Of a stretch of DNA of 64,000 bases, positions 17,132 through 26,873 are shown one piece after another. Within the stretch, counting starts at the first letter, position 1, and each line of letters opens with the position of its first letter. Under the pieces are notes generated by a model. That model was not told the origin of the DNA. It searched no databases and was given only the letters and a program-made list of their open reading frames with translations. Location of the stretch: positions 8,313,001 through 8,377,000 of the forward strand of contig NZ_CP121650.1 in assembly GCF_029714405.1 (NCBI RefSeq), read 5' to 3'. Position numbers and translations under genes: made by a program. Origin of the DNA: Bradyrhizobium sp. CB82. Lineage in GTDB: Bacteria; Pseudomonadota; Alphaproteobacteria; Rhizobiales; Xanthobacteraceae.

Positions 17132-20100
17132 TCACGGTGCAGCTCCCATGACAGTGGCCGGTGGCCGGTCCGCGTTTTCCCCTCCGTCGCAAAGGTGGGC
17201 ATGCAATGCGGCCACACATTGATCCGCGTTCTTGTTGTCACGTTTTTGGCCGGGGACAATCGTGAGATCGGCAAGCTGATAGAATGGCGCGCGCTCGCGG
17301 ACCAGCTGCGCGATCTTGTCCTCCCGGTTCGCGGTCTGTAACAGCGGCCGGGTGGTGTCACGACTAAGGCGTTTCCTGATCTCGCCTATGTCGGTATTGA
17401 GCCAGATCGAGACCGCCTTCTCAGCGACGTGGCGCCGCGTCTCCTCACGCATGAACGCGCCGCCACCGGTTGCCAGCACCACCGGCCCCCTCTCGAGAAA
17501 CCGCGCGATCGACCTCGCCTCGAGGTCCCTGAAATGCTGCTCTCCTTTGGTCTCAAAAAGGTCCGTTATCGACATGCGAGCCGCCGCCTCGATTTTTTTG
17601 TCGGAATCGATGAAGGGCAGGCCCAGTCGTCTCGCAAGATAGGGGCCAATGGTGGATTTTCCGGAACCGGGCATGCCGACGAGCACGATCGGCCGCCCGT
17701 CAAGAGCCACGACAACCTCCTTTGCATTAGGTTTGAGCGTCCTTGACTGTTCGGCAGATCGTAAGCCGAAGGCCGCGCCGACGCCACCGGCGCGCATCCC
17801 TTCGATTGACCAGTGTGAAATGTTTCCGACACCTTCGGGTATCGCAACTTCTTTGCAGACCTCTCGAGCACGCTGCGCGAGCTGCTCCATTTTGCTGGGA
17901 TCCGGTGCATCGCTTCTGCGCCGTCGCTGCAGTTCCTTATACGTGTCGTGATTGGCAATTTTGGCCTGGTAGCTGCCCGGCGTATGGAATTCCGTTTCGA
18001 AGCGGTAGCCATCCGGCGTGGCGAGCACGGTCTTCATGCCGACAAACGTCGGAGCGCTCATCCTGAACCAGTTGGTTGTGCTGATTTCGGCGTAGCCTTG
18101 CTCCTCAAACGCCAGTATGGCTTGTCGGAAGGCACGCGCAAAGTTTTTATCCGGCACTTCGAAGACATGGCGAACGGCATTGCTGATTAGCTGTGAGTCG
18201 CCTTCGGAAGCATCATTCATCTCCATGAGTTGGTCTCTGAGCGAGTTCTCCGATCTCAACCGATTCTCGAGATGGGGCATTTTCACATCGATGTCTCTTT
18301 GCCGGAGGTTTTCGGCAACCTGCAGCGCCGCTGCAGTGATCTCCTTCTCTTCGGCCGCGGCGCGAGCAGCCTCAATTTGGGCGCGCTCTGAAGCCTGCTC
18401 GCGGGTCAGCGTTGAAGTGACGGCAGATTCCTCGGCTGGCTGTTGGCCAAAGGGGCCGGGTAGAATCCCTTTCTCCGCAGCAAGCTTAATCGAGGCTTCC
18501 ATGATTGAAGCCGCCAATGTGGGATTGTCCTTCAGATCCTCCAAGGTCGTGTCGACGTTGAACCTGCCGTGGTTGAGGGTTGCGGCCATGCTCTTGACAT
18601 AGGGCACAGGCTTCACGCCCGGCGTCTGTTGCAGCAACCGCTGGAGTCCTTGGCTTTTCTTCATAAAAAGCTCAACGCTCGTGTCGGATTTAAAGGCGTC
18701 CGTTCCAACCTTGATACCGAGGCTCAGGAGGTTGCTTGCGCTTTGCACGAGGTCATCCGCAATGTACCCATCCGGACGCGGATCGATGCGCGCAGGATAG
18801 TGGTCGAGCAGCGCCTGGATGCGGTCGCGTGGGTGAATGGCTGCCGGATAAGCCTCCGCTAGGTTTGGGAAAAGCTCCGTCAGCGCTAGGCTTACCGTCA
18901 GTTTGGTGTCGCTCACGCTTTCGGCTGTTTCGGGCAGCACCTGCTCATCCGCGCTTTCTGCCCACGCTTGGAGGTCGGTGACGAGCAACTCGGCAAACTC
19001 GTGGGCCACAGGATGGTCTGCGACCTTGATCTCGCGCCTCGCTCGGTCGAGCTTGTCCTCTATATCCTGACCACTCACCTGTTCCTGGTTCAGTAGCTGA
19101 CGGATGTCGCGCCGTAGCTCGTGGTGAACGCCCTCGTAAGTTCCAAACACGGCACGCTCGGCAAACCAGCGTCGTGCTTGATGGGACTGCGCCAGAAAGC
19201 TGCGCTGCAGGCCGCTGTAAATTTCCAAAGCATCCCGCGTCGCCGCGAGGATCTGCTTGGCACGACCGAATTGGTAATTGTTGCCCTCGATCGCCGGGGT
19301 ATACGATTTTGGCGGCTTGAGCGAACGAACTCCGCGAGCTTGCTCCTTTTCGTCGAACTGGCGAACATGCTCATAAAGCTGCGGCCGGTCGCCGATGATA
19401 ACGACGGTATCCCCGTCGAAGTCGCCGTCGAGATTTTTCTGCTCGTCAGTCGGGACGGCAACCAACGACCCCGGAGCAAACACCTCAGTCGCCTGCAGGA
19501 TGCCGACGCAGTCGACCGGCGTGTCTACCCTGGCGCGGTCCTTGCGCTCGGTCCAGCTCGAATGGCACTTGACGTCCTCGGCCGACATCACGAGCCCACG
19601 GTCGGCGTAATCGGCCGGCCACATCTCATCCGGCACCACGATCAAGATGCCTTTGGCAAAGAAACTGGGATCGTCGGCCGCCAGCTCTTCCCCCGATTTC
19701 TGGGCGACACTGAAACTGTATTGCATGGCCACGCATCGATCGAGGAATGCCGCAGTCGGATCCCCATCAGCTGCCGACTTGACCCGTTCGGCGGCGAGCG
19801 GGCGCATGTTGGGCTTGTCATATGGAGATCGCCCGATCAGCACGCCTCCCGTTTCCGTCAACGTCTCGCTCTTGCGCTTCGGCACATGGAGGTCATTATC
19901 ACTGGACGGAACGGCAACCGCACCGGGACCATCGATGTGGCCTGCCGTCACCATGCGAAACAGCTGCTCGCCTATCAGGCCTCCCTCTCCTCTGCTCTCA
20001 AGCCAAGTCTTGGTCTTCTCGCGGGCCTCGTCCGCCACCCGCTCGTTGCGCGGATAATGTTGCAGCGCCGAGGCAGGCACGGACGATCTCCTTGCCTCAC

Positions 20101-23100
20101 CAAAGGCCGGCATCCGATCGGGGCCTTCCTTGGGGCCAGCCCGACGAATAGCTGGCATAAGCTCGGCGAGCGAGGCCTTGATGAAGCCACAGCCGTCGTG
20201 CGGTCGCAAAGCAATCGGGCCTTCCGGTCCAGTCAGTTTGAAGGGGTGAGCCTCGTGGGTCGGGCGGTCCGGCGCCAGCAATAGCCGGAAGGCGCCCTCC
20301 AGCGCGTAGTCATGAGGGCCTAGATCCTTCAGGGCGGGTGGCGCCGCAAACCCCCTGCGCTGAGTATACCAATAGGCCTCTTTGAACGGCGCCCAGGCGC
20401 GCAACAGCTTCTCGAACGACGTGCCCGGAGCGGTTTCAGCATAGGGAATGGCGAGCAGCTTTCCCCCCGAAGACGCTGCGGCCGGTGCGCCTGGAGCATG
20501 GGTCGCGATTTCCAACACGGTCCGTTTTGGCGCCTTCAACTTGCTGCCGCCGAACAGGTCCATGCGATATGGCACACCCTTATACGTGAACGTACGCGCC
20601 AGCATGAACGCGCTCGGCTTTGCTGGCAGCTGCACCGCCACCACCTCTATCGCTCCCGAGGTCAGCCTGTGAAAAATCGAATATCGTGTCTCGGGCTCCG
20701 TGGGCAGTAGCCGCCCTTGCATGTCCACCACTGGCAACCGCATCAGACCCGCTTCGCCCTGTGGGGGCCTTGGCTCGTGGTCCATGGCTCGCAAGACCTC
20801 GTGGACATCAAATACGGCCGCCTGATATTTGGCCTGGATCGTTGCCGCATTCTGCTCGACGAATGTGTCCAGCGCATCGACCGGACTATCCGCCTCGATC
20901 TGCGCGATCAGGTTCCAGCTCATATTGGAAAGATCGCCTTGGATGAGGTCGCGCGTCCTCTCGAGGATCTTTTTGGTCTCGTCCTTCAGCTCGTGCTGCC
21001 TCGTCCGCAAATCGGACTTCTTGCCCTCGACGTCCGGGCGCTTGAACATGTTCGCCAAGACCGCGCGAGATTTGAGCACCTGATAGATCGAGAGGGCGGG
21101 ACCGCGACTGGCCAGCGGCCCACGGATTTGCTCGGCCTTACTTGCGTTGAAATGTGCCTTGATCTTTTGCTCCACAACCGGTTGGAGGTCGTTCAGCAAG
21201 TAGAGAGCCTGTCTCCGGTGCCAGCGCAGGTGCGGGCTGCGCGCTAGCGGCACCAGAGCGGCACAAAGATTGCCCATGGTTTCGAGGTTATTCTCAGCGG
21301 CAAATTCAGGGGCACGAAGCAATTGGTTGAGCCGATCTAACCCGGTCGGTGCGAGTAAACCAAGATCCTCGATCAGCCGGGCCTTCGCCAGGGCCTTGAA
21401 AATGCTGGCAATGGCCGGCACATCGCTGTGCGCCATCCGATCAATGTCATAGTGCAGGTGATGGGCCAGCTGATGTAAGCGATCCTTCAGCAGAGCGGTC
21501 TCAATGATCTCCCCTGCATCATCCCCTTTCGTGATACTTCGCCCGAGGGCATTGGCGATCATGCTGAACTGAGGCGTCGTGAAGGCACCGAATCGTTGGC
21601 CTCCGCGGCCCAGTCCACGCGCAATGTCCACTACCGCCCGGCGGCACGCCGCTTCTTCTGGCCACTTGCTGAAGCCATTCACCAGGTATGCCAATTGCAG
21701 CGGCGTGAGATCGGGGAGCGGGCGGCGGCAGACCTCACGCGCAATCACGGCTGCGGTTTGGCAAATGTCCGTATCTTCCGACCACTTGCTAAAGCCGTTC
21801 ACCAGCGTCGATAGAGCTTGATTATCCGCCCGAGAGAGCCGGTCGCCGTCAAGAAACTCACTTGCAATCGCCACCGTGGCCTGGTGTGCGTCCTCCTCTT
21901 CCGGCCACTTGCTGAAGCCGTTCGCCAGATTCGCCAGCTGCTGCTCAGTAAACCGAGAGAGTTGATCGTTACCGCGACGGACCTCGCGGGCGATCGCGAC
22001 TGTGGCTTGGCCCGTGTTCGCATCTTCCGTCCACTTGCTGAAACCGTTCACTAGATTTGCCAGCTCCTGCCGAGCAAAAGCTGAGAGTTGGTCGCTGCGG
22101 CGGCAGACCTCACCGGCAATCGCGACTGTGGCCCGGCGGGTGTTCTCGTCCCGCCACTTGGCGAAGCCGTTCGTCAGGTTTGCCAGTCCCTGGCTAGTCA
22201 AAGCAGAGAGACTATCAGCGCGGCGATGGACCTCGCCGGCGATAGCGATTGTGCCCTGGCGAGAGGACTCCTCTTGCGGCCACTTGCTGAAGCCATTCAC
22301 CAGGTTGACCAGTTCCTGCTGAGTAAAACCAGACGGTTGGCGCCAAAGAACTTCACTGGCGATCGCAATTGTGCCCTGGAGAGTCGTCTCCTCTTCCGGC
22401 CACTTGCTGAAGCCGTTCACCAGATTAGCCAGCTCCTGTTGAGTAAATTCAGACGGTGTGCGCCGAAGGACTTCGCTGGCGATCGCGATCGTGCCCTGCA
22501 GAGCGAAATCCTCTTGCGGCCACTTGCTGAAACCGCTCACCAGGTTCGCCAGCTCTTGTCCCGTAAAAACGGAGAGTTGGTCGGTGCGGCGATAGACCTC
22601 ACCGGCGATCGCGAGGGCAGCCTGTTGCGTGTCGCCCTCCCCCGGCCACTTGCTAAAACCGTTGACCAGGTTTGCCAATCCCTGGCTGGAGAAAACAGAC
22701 AGGCCGTCAGCCCGACGATGGATCTCACGCGCGATCGCGATTGTGCCCAGGCGAGAGGGCTCTTCTTCCGGCCACTTGCTGAATCCGTTCACCAGGACCG
22801 CCAGACCCTGCTCGGTAAAATCCGGCAGTCGCGTGGCCCGGCTGCAGAGTTCGGTGGCGATCAAGCCTGCAGCTTGCAGACAGGCTTCTGCTGTTGGCCA
22901 TTTGCTCAAGCCATTCATCAGGATTGCCAACTGCTGGTCATTGAAATGGAAGAGCCCTTCGGCGCCGCGGCGGACGAGTTCACTTACGGCGGCAACTATA
23001 GCTTGGCCTGCGTCCTCCTCTTCCGGCCACTTGCTGAAGCCGTTTACCAGGCTCGTTAATTGCTGCGGAGTAAAGTCAGGAAGCCCACCATCGCTGTTGG

Positions 23101-26100
23101 CGCGGCGGCGCAGGTCAGCAGCGATCAAATCTGCAGCTTGCAGACAGGCATCCTCTTCCGGCCATTTGCTGAAACCGTTCACCGCCGCCGCCAGGTCCCG
23201 TTGAGTAAACACCGAAAGTTCGTCCGCACGGCCAAGGACGGCATCGGCGATTGCGACTGCGGCTTGGCGGGAGTTCAGCTCTCCCTTTGGCCACTTGCCG
23301 AAAGCATTAGCCAGGAGTGCCAAGTGCTGTGGAGGAAAACCAGGCAGTTTGTCATCGCGGGCGGCGCGGCGGCAGAATTCGGTCGCGATCAAGCCTGCTG
23401 CTTTGAAGCAGTCCTCCATCTCATGCCAGCTGCTGAACGCATGGAACAGGTTCGCCACTTCCGACGGAGCAAAATCAGGGAGTAGGTCGGCGCGTGCAAT
23501 GACCTCCTTGGCGATCGCAATTCTTGCCGAACCAGACTCACTCTCGTCCGGCCACTTGATGAACCCGTCGGCCAGGCTCGCCAGTCCCTGCGAATCAAAA
23601 TCAGAGAGCCCTTCGTTGCGTGCGGCGATCTCGTTGGCGATCGCGACGGTGATCTCGTGACAAATCGTCTCTTTCGGCCACTTGCTGAAACCGCTCACCA
23701 GATTCGAAAGTCCCTGCGGATCAAAAGCAGAAAGATCTTCTTTGCGCGCGAGGATCTCGTTGGCGATCGCGACTGTAACGTCGCGACATTGTTCCGGCCA
23801 TTTGCTGAAGCCATTCACCAGGCTTGCCATGCCTAGCGGACCAAAGGCAGGAAACTGGCCGTCACGGTCCGCGCGGGACAGGATCGCATCCGCCATTTTG
23901 ACGGTGGCTCGGCGACTGATTTCCGCGGGCCTGCTACTGAAACCGCTTACCAGGTTGGCAAGGAGCTGTGGAGTAAGACTCGAGAGCCGGCTTGCCTCGG
24001 CGTGAACAACCTCGTCGGCAATTGCTAGGGTAGCTTCGTTGCAACCAGTGTCGTCCGGCCATTTGGTGAACCCGTTCACCAGGTTCGCCAAGTGCTGCGG
24101 AGTAAAATCAGACAGCCCGTCGGCGCGGGCGGCGCGGCGACAGAGTACGGCGCCGATGAAGCCTGCGGCCCGACCAGAATTTGCCTCTTCCGGCCACTTG
24201 CTGAAGCCGTTCACCAGGTTCGCCAAGTGCTGCGGAATAAAATCAGAGAGCCCAGCGTCGCGCGCGGCGCGGCGGCAGATTTGGACTGCAATTTCGACAG
24301 TACCCTTGCGGCAGCCCGCCTCGTTTGACCACTTGCTGAAGCCGTTCACCAGGTTCGCCAGGTCCTGCGGGACAAAACCTCGAAGCTCGTTGTTTTGGGC
24401 GCGGCGGAATACCTCCTCGCCGATCGCGGCTGTGGCTCGGCGGGCGTCCTCCCGTTCCGGCCACTTGCTGAAACCATTCACTAAATTGGCCAGTCCCTGT
24501 GAAGTGAAATCAGGAAGTTGGTCGGGGCGTGCGACGATCTCCTTGGCGATCGCACCAATAGCCTCGCCGCAGCGGTCTTCCGGCCACTTGCCGAACCCGT
24601 TCACCAGGTTGGCTAGTCCCTGCTGATTAAAATCGAATAGCCCATCCCTGCGAGCGGCGCGGCGGAGGATTTCGCCAGCAAGCAAGCCCGCGGCTTGGGA
24701 GCAGTGTGCCTGTTCAGGCCACTTGCTAAAGCCGTTCACCAGATTCGCCAGGTTCTGCGGAATGTATTCAGACAAGCGGGAGTCACAAACCTCTCGGGCG
24801 ATCGCTTCTGTGGCTCGGCCACAGCTCTCCTCGGCTGGCCATTTACTGAAGCCGTTGACCAACAATGCCAGGCTTTGGTTTTGCAGTTCCTGAAACGCAA
24901 AACTTTCATCGCAACAAAATTCGGCGATGGTGACGATTGCTGCGTGGCATTCCGCCGCCGAGGGATGCCGACCGAACGATGATGCGAAGAGAGAAAGGGC
25001 GCTGGGATTCATTTGCTTCATAAGCGTCTTGTCAAGACGCGACACGCGAACCGCTAAGGCGCGGCTAGCTTGTATGCCGGCCTCACCTCCGGCTTCCCGG
25101 CTCACCGCGTTGCATGTGGTGGCGTACCCCCACGACGAGCGGATATTTTCTTCCAACTGCGCAACAAATCGAGCGTCGAAACGGTCAGCCGCGTTTTGCA
25201 GAAACTCTGAAAGATCCTGCCTCCGCAGCTGATTGCTGTAACGCACCACTGCACGTGAGAATATCCCGATGTCGCGAGCGCTAGCGATTTCTCTTAGCGC
25301 AGCGTTAAGTTCATCCGATCGTCTCGAATGCCTTCCCGGTATTGCACCTTGGACGTTCTGCATGGTTGCATGGTCGATGTTCGCCCTTCCAGGTCCGCCA
25401 CTCAAGCCAGAGACGGATTGGCTATACGAGGCCAGCTCTGTTTGCGAGCGTTCGGCCGCTCGATCGGCGCGCCGCCGCCCGCAATCTGAACGCGAGGGGT
25501 CAACTCCGAGCCTTGGCGCGCCACCATGAGTTCGATGGACTCGCTCCGAGCCCTCAGCCTGGGTTGGCTGCGCAGGAATACCGCCGCTGCGCCAGCTTCC
25601 TGGCCTGTCACCCCGCTCGGACACGGATGGCGTATTCGGCGAGAGCTCGCCTCTTTGCGAGCTCTCAGCATTTCGGGAGGCACGCCAGCGACCGCCATCA
25701 GAACGCAACAGGCGTGCCTCCCGATTTGCTGCGCCATCATTAGTACGATCGTATCGCTCGGAACCTTCACGCTGGATTGGATGAGTCGGCGCATTGGCGA
25801 TGCGCGACCGTCCTGGTCTGCCGCTGCCCTCGGACACGGATTGCGTATCCGCCGGGCGTCTGCCCGCGTGCGAGCTTCCAGCCTCTCGATCGGCACGCCA
25901 GAACTCCTCGCCACGCAAGGGGCCTGCGTCTCGACTTGTTCCCCCACTGTCAGGTCTATAAGATCGCTGCGGGCCTCGGCCTTGGACCGTCTGGGTGGTC
26001 ACATCATGGACGTGCCCCCCTTCTGGTCCGCTCGCTGGGTGCGACAGGAGCGAGCGTCCTCGTGAGCTTTCAGCCTCTGGATCGTCGCGCCGCGCTTCCA

Positions 26101-26425
26101 CCTCAGATCGCGACACGCCGGATTCCGGCAAGGAGCGCAAACGACGACGGTTTCCCCCGATTGCGCCTTGCAGCGCAGCCCCGAGGAGTCGATGTGGGCC
26201 GGCGGGACCGGCAAACCGGCCTGCACTGGCGCGCGGCGGGACGCGAGAATATGCAGCATCGGAATCCTGAGGCTCAGAACGCATCCGCTCCACAACAGAA
26301 TTGAACGATCGGCCCTCTTCACCCGGACCAGAAGCCCGCCCAGTGCTAGACCCCTCAGCGCCTCGACCTTCGTTGGCACCAAATTCTGAAATGGGCGATT
26401 TGCCGCGCTCGTCAATGGGCCTCAT
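17132..26425 (-). CDS. SKWP-repeat type III effector fused to shikimate kinase
   Basis: A 3097-residue protein, intact over 9.3 kb. ATG 26425 follows GGAGATGGATT; a tts box lies about 200 bases upstream. Order: signature SFNSVVERMRSEPQ (about 40-53); three Arg-rich repeats of about 70 residues (WRADRE, WRASRN, RRADRA; about 150-380); a helical domain; about 26 SKWP repeats of 38-45 residues (about 515-1600); a conserved region with DGCGF (D2077) and DFDGD (2335-2339), as in double-barrel RNA polymerases; then a shikimate kinase domain (about 2905-3075). In the kinase, Walker A GMPGSGKST (2917-2925), FIDSDKKIE, ATGGGAF, TRPLLQ and ERAPFYQ are all present, so ATP and shikimate binding should be possible. 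The N-terminal part belongs to the RipS/XopAD family. Polymerase-like activity and host shikimate phosphorylation are inference. Confidence 0.92.
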   Translation of the reverse strand: MRPIDERGKSPISEFGANEGRGAEGSSTGRASGPGEEGRSFNSVVERMRSEPQDSDAAYSRVPPRASAGRFAGPAGPHRLLGAALQGAIGGNRRRLRSLPESGVSRSEVEARRDDPEAESSRGRSLLSHPASGPEGGHVHDVTTQTVQGRGPQRSYRPDSGGTSRDAGPLRGEEFWRADREAGSSHAGRRPADTQSVSEGSGRPGRSRIANAPTHPIQREGSERYDRTNDGAANREARLLRSDGGRWRASRNAESSQRGELSPNTPSVSERGDRPGSWRSGGIPAQPTQAEGSERVHRTHGGAPRLGVDPSRSDCGRRRADRAAERSQTELASYSQSVSGLSGGPGRANIDHATMQNVQGAIPGRHSRRSDELNAALREIASARDIGIFSRAVVRYSNQLRRQDLSEFLQNAADRFDARFVAQLEENIRSSWGYATTCNAVSREAGGEAGIQASRALAVRVSRLDKTLMKQMNPSALSLFASSFGRHPSAAECHAAIVTIAEFCCDESFAFQELQNQSLALLVNGFSKWPAEESCGRATEAIAREVCDSRLSEYIPQNLANLVNGFSKWPEQAHCSQAAGLLAGEILRRAARRDGLFDFNQQGLANLVNGFGKWPEDRCGEAIGAIAKEIVARPDQLPDFTSQGLANLVNGFSKWPEREDARRATAAIGEEVFRRAQNNELRGFVPQDLANLVNGFSKWSNEAGCRKGTVEIAVQICRRAARDAGLSDFIPQHLANLVNGFSKWPEEANSGRAAGFIGAVLCRRAARADGLSDFTPQHLANLVNGFTKWPDDTGCNEATLAIADEVVHAEASRLSSLTPQLLANLVSGFSSRPAEISRRATVKMADAILSRADRDGQFPAFGPLGMASLVNGFSKWPEQCRDVTVAIANEILARKEDLSAFDPQGLSNLVSGFSKWPKETICHEITVAIANEIAARNEGLSDFDSQGLASLADGFIKWPDESESGSARIAIAKEVIARADLLPDFAPSEVANLFHAFSSWHEMEDCFKAAGLIATEFCRRAARDDKLPGFPPQHLALLANAFGKWPKGELNSRQAAVAIADAVLGRADELSVFTQRDLAAAVNGFSKWPEEDACLQAADLIAADLRRRANSDGGLPDFTPQQLTSLVNGFSKWPEEEDAGQAIVAAVSELVRRGAEGLFHFNDQQLAILMNGLSKWPTAEACLQAAGLIATELCSRATRLPDFTEQGLAVLVNGFSKWPEEEPSRLGTIAIAREIHRRADGLSVFSSQGLANLVNGFSKWPGEGDTQQAALAIAGEVYRRTDQLSVFTGQELANLVSGFSKWPQEDFALQGTIAIASEVLRRTPSEFTQQELANLVNGFSKWPEEETTLQGTIAIASEVLWRQPSGFTQQELVNLVNGFSKWPQEESSRQGTIAIAGEVHRRADSLSALTSQGLANLTNGFAKWRDENTRRATVAIAGEVCRRSDQLSAFARQELANLVNGFSKWTEDANTGQATVAIAREVRRGNDQLSRFTEQQLANLANGFSKWPEEEDAHQATVAIASEFLDGDRLSRADNQALSTLVNGFSKWSEDTDICQTAAVIAREVCRRPLPDLTPLQLAYLVNGFSKWPEEAACRRAVVDIARGLGRGGQRFGAFTTPQFSMIANALGRSITKGDDAGEIIETALLKDRLHQLAHHLHYDIDRMAHSDVPAIASIFKALAKARLIEDLGLLAPTGLDRLNQLLRAPEFAAENNLETMGNLCAALVPLARSPHLRWHRRQALYLLNDLQPVVEQKIKAHFNASKAEQIRGPLASRGPALSIYQVLKSRAVLANMFKRPDVEGKKSDLRTRQHELKDETKKILERTRDLIQGDLSNMSWNLIAQIEADSPVDALDTFVEQNAATIQAKYQAAVFDVHEVLRAMDHEPRPPQGEAGLMRLPVVDMQGRLLPTEPETRYSIFHRLTSGAIEVVAVQLPAKPSAFMLARTFTYKGVPYRMDLFGGSKLKAPKRTVLEIATHAPGAPAAASSGGKLLAIPYAETAPGTSFEKLLRAWAPFKEAYWYTQRRGFAAPPALKDLGPHDYALEGAFRLLLAPDRPTHEAHPFKLTGPEGPIALRPHDGCGFIKASLAELMPAIRRAGPKEGPDRMPAFGEARRSSVPASALQHYPRNERVADEAREKTKTWLESRGEGGLIGEQLFRMVTAGHIDGPGAVAVPSSDNDLHVPKRKSETLTETGGVLIGRSPYDKPNMRPLAAERVKSAADGDPTAAFLDRCVAMQYSFSVAQKSGEELAADDPSFFAKGILIVVPDEMWPADYADRGLVMSAEDVKCHSSWTERKDRARVDTPVDCVGILQATEVFAPGSLVAVPTDEQKNLDGDFDGDTVVIIGDRPQLYEHVRQFDEKEQARGVRSLKPPKSYTPAIEGNNYQFGRAKQILAATRDALEIYSGLQRSFLAQSHQARRWFAERAVFGTYEGVHHELRRDIRQLLNQEQVSGQDIEDKLDRARREIKVADHPVAHEFAELLVTDLQAWAESADEQVLPETAESVSDTKLTVSLALTELFPNLAEAYPAAIHPRDRIQALLDHYPARIDPRPDGYIADDLVQSASNLLSLGIKVGTDAFKSDTSVELFMKKSQGLQRLLQQTPGVKPVPYVKSMAATLNHGRFNVDTTLEDLKDNPTLAASIMEASIKLAAEKGILPGPFGQQPAEESAVTSTLTREQASERAQIEAARAAAEEKEITAAALQVAENLRQRDIDVKMPHLENRLRSENSLRDQLMEMNDASEGDSQLISNAVRHVFEVPDKNFARAFRQAILAFEEQGYAEISTTNWFRMSAPTFVGMKTVLATPDGYRFETEFHTPGSYQAKIANHDTYKELQRRRRSDAPDPSKMEQLAQRAREVCKEVAIPEGVGNISHWSIEGMRAGGVGAAFGLRSAEQSRTLKPNAKEVVVALDGRPIVLVGMPGSGKSTIGPYLARRLGLPFIDSDKKIEAAARMSITDLFETKGEQHFRDLEARSIARFLERGPVVLATGGGAFMREETRRHVAEKAVSIWLNTDIGEIRKRLSRDTTRPLLQTANREDKIAQLVRERAPFYQLADLTIVPGQKRDNKNADQCVAALHAHLCDGGENADRPPATVMGAAP

Positions 26426-26621
26426 AATCCATCTCCAATGTAGCGGAAACTGTGCAGGCTGCCCTCACGAACGCGATAGCACGCGCCGGATCGGCCGCTT
26501 GTCCTCGTCTTATATGGCAGAGCTGATTGAATGGATCGTCGGATCCGCAACTGGCGAGCACGCAGAGTCTTCAATTGCATGCCCTTACGAACGACAGATC
26601 GATAGAGCGCATCAGTCACTG

Positions 26622-26649
26622 AGCCAAAAGCGCTTTCGAGAAACACACT
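26622..26649 (-). promoter_or_regulatory. tts box of the SKWP-shikimate kinase gene
   Basis: Minus strand GTGTGTTTCTCGAAAGCG, then CTTTTGGCTCA: 14 of 18 positions of the TtsI consensus, including the full TTCTCGAAAGC core. It lies about 200 bases upstream of ATG 26425 and points at it. Weaker than the other three boxes. Confidence 0.65.
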
Positions 26650-26873
26650 CAAGAATCCCAAGAAGCGGCGCTTGGCGATGCCGTCCAGTTTGACGTCTTC
26701 GGTCTTTTTCTAGGATGCGACAGCCCTTTCGCGGGGTCATCAAAACTTGCCCAGATTCCCGCAGCCGACTACAGCAACAAATACAGATGTTCGAGCCACG
26801 ATTTCAGATTGACTATGCGGCTTGACCGAGTCAACCGGCCACGCAAATGAGGTGACGGGAGCCGCGGCCCCAG

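Noticed and set aside
17132..17730. A separate housekeeping aroK gene
   Set aside because: The kinase frame is continuous with the SKWP protein, there is no ribosome site or start at the domain border, and the genes usually following aroK (aroB) are absent.
21660..24870. Regular 110-130-bp spacing of similar DNA units, as in a CRISPR array or minisatellite
   Set aside because: Units are translated in one frame as SKWP protein repeats and differ at silent positions; no short identical repeat with unique spacers.
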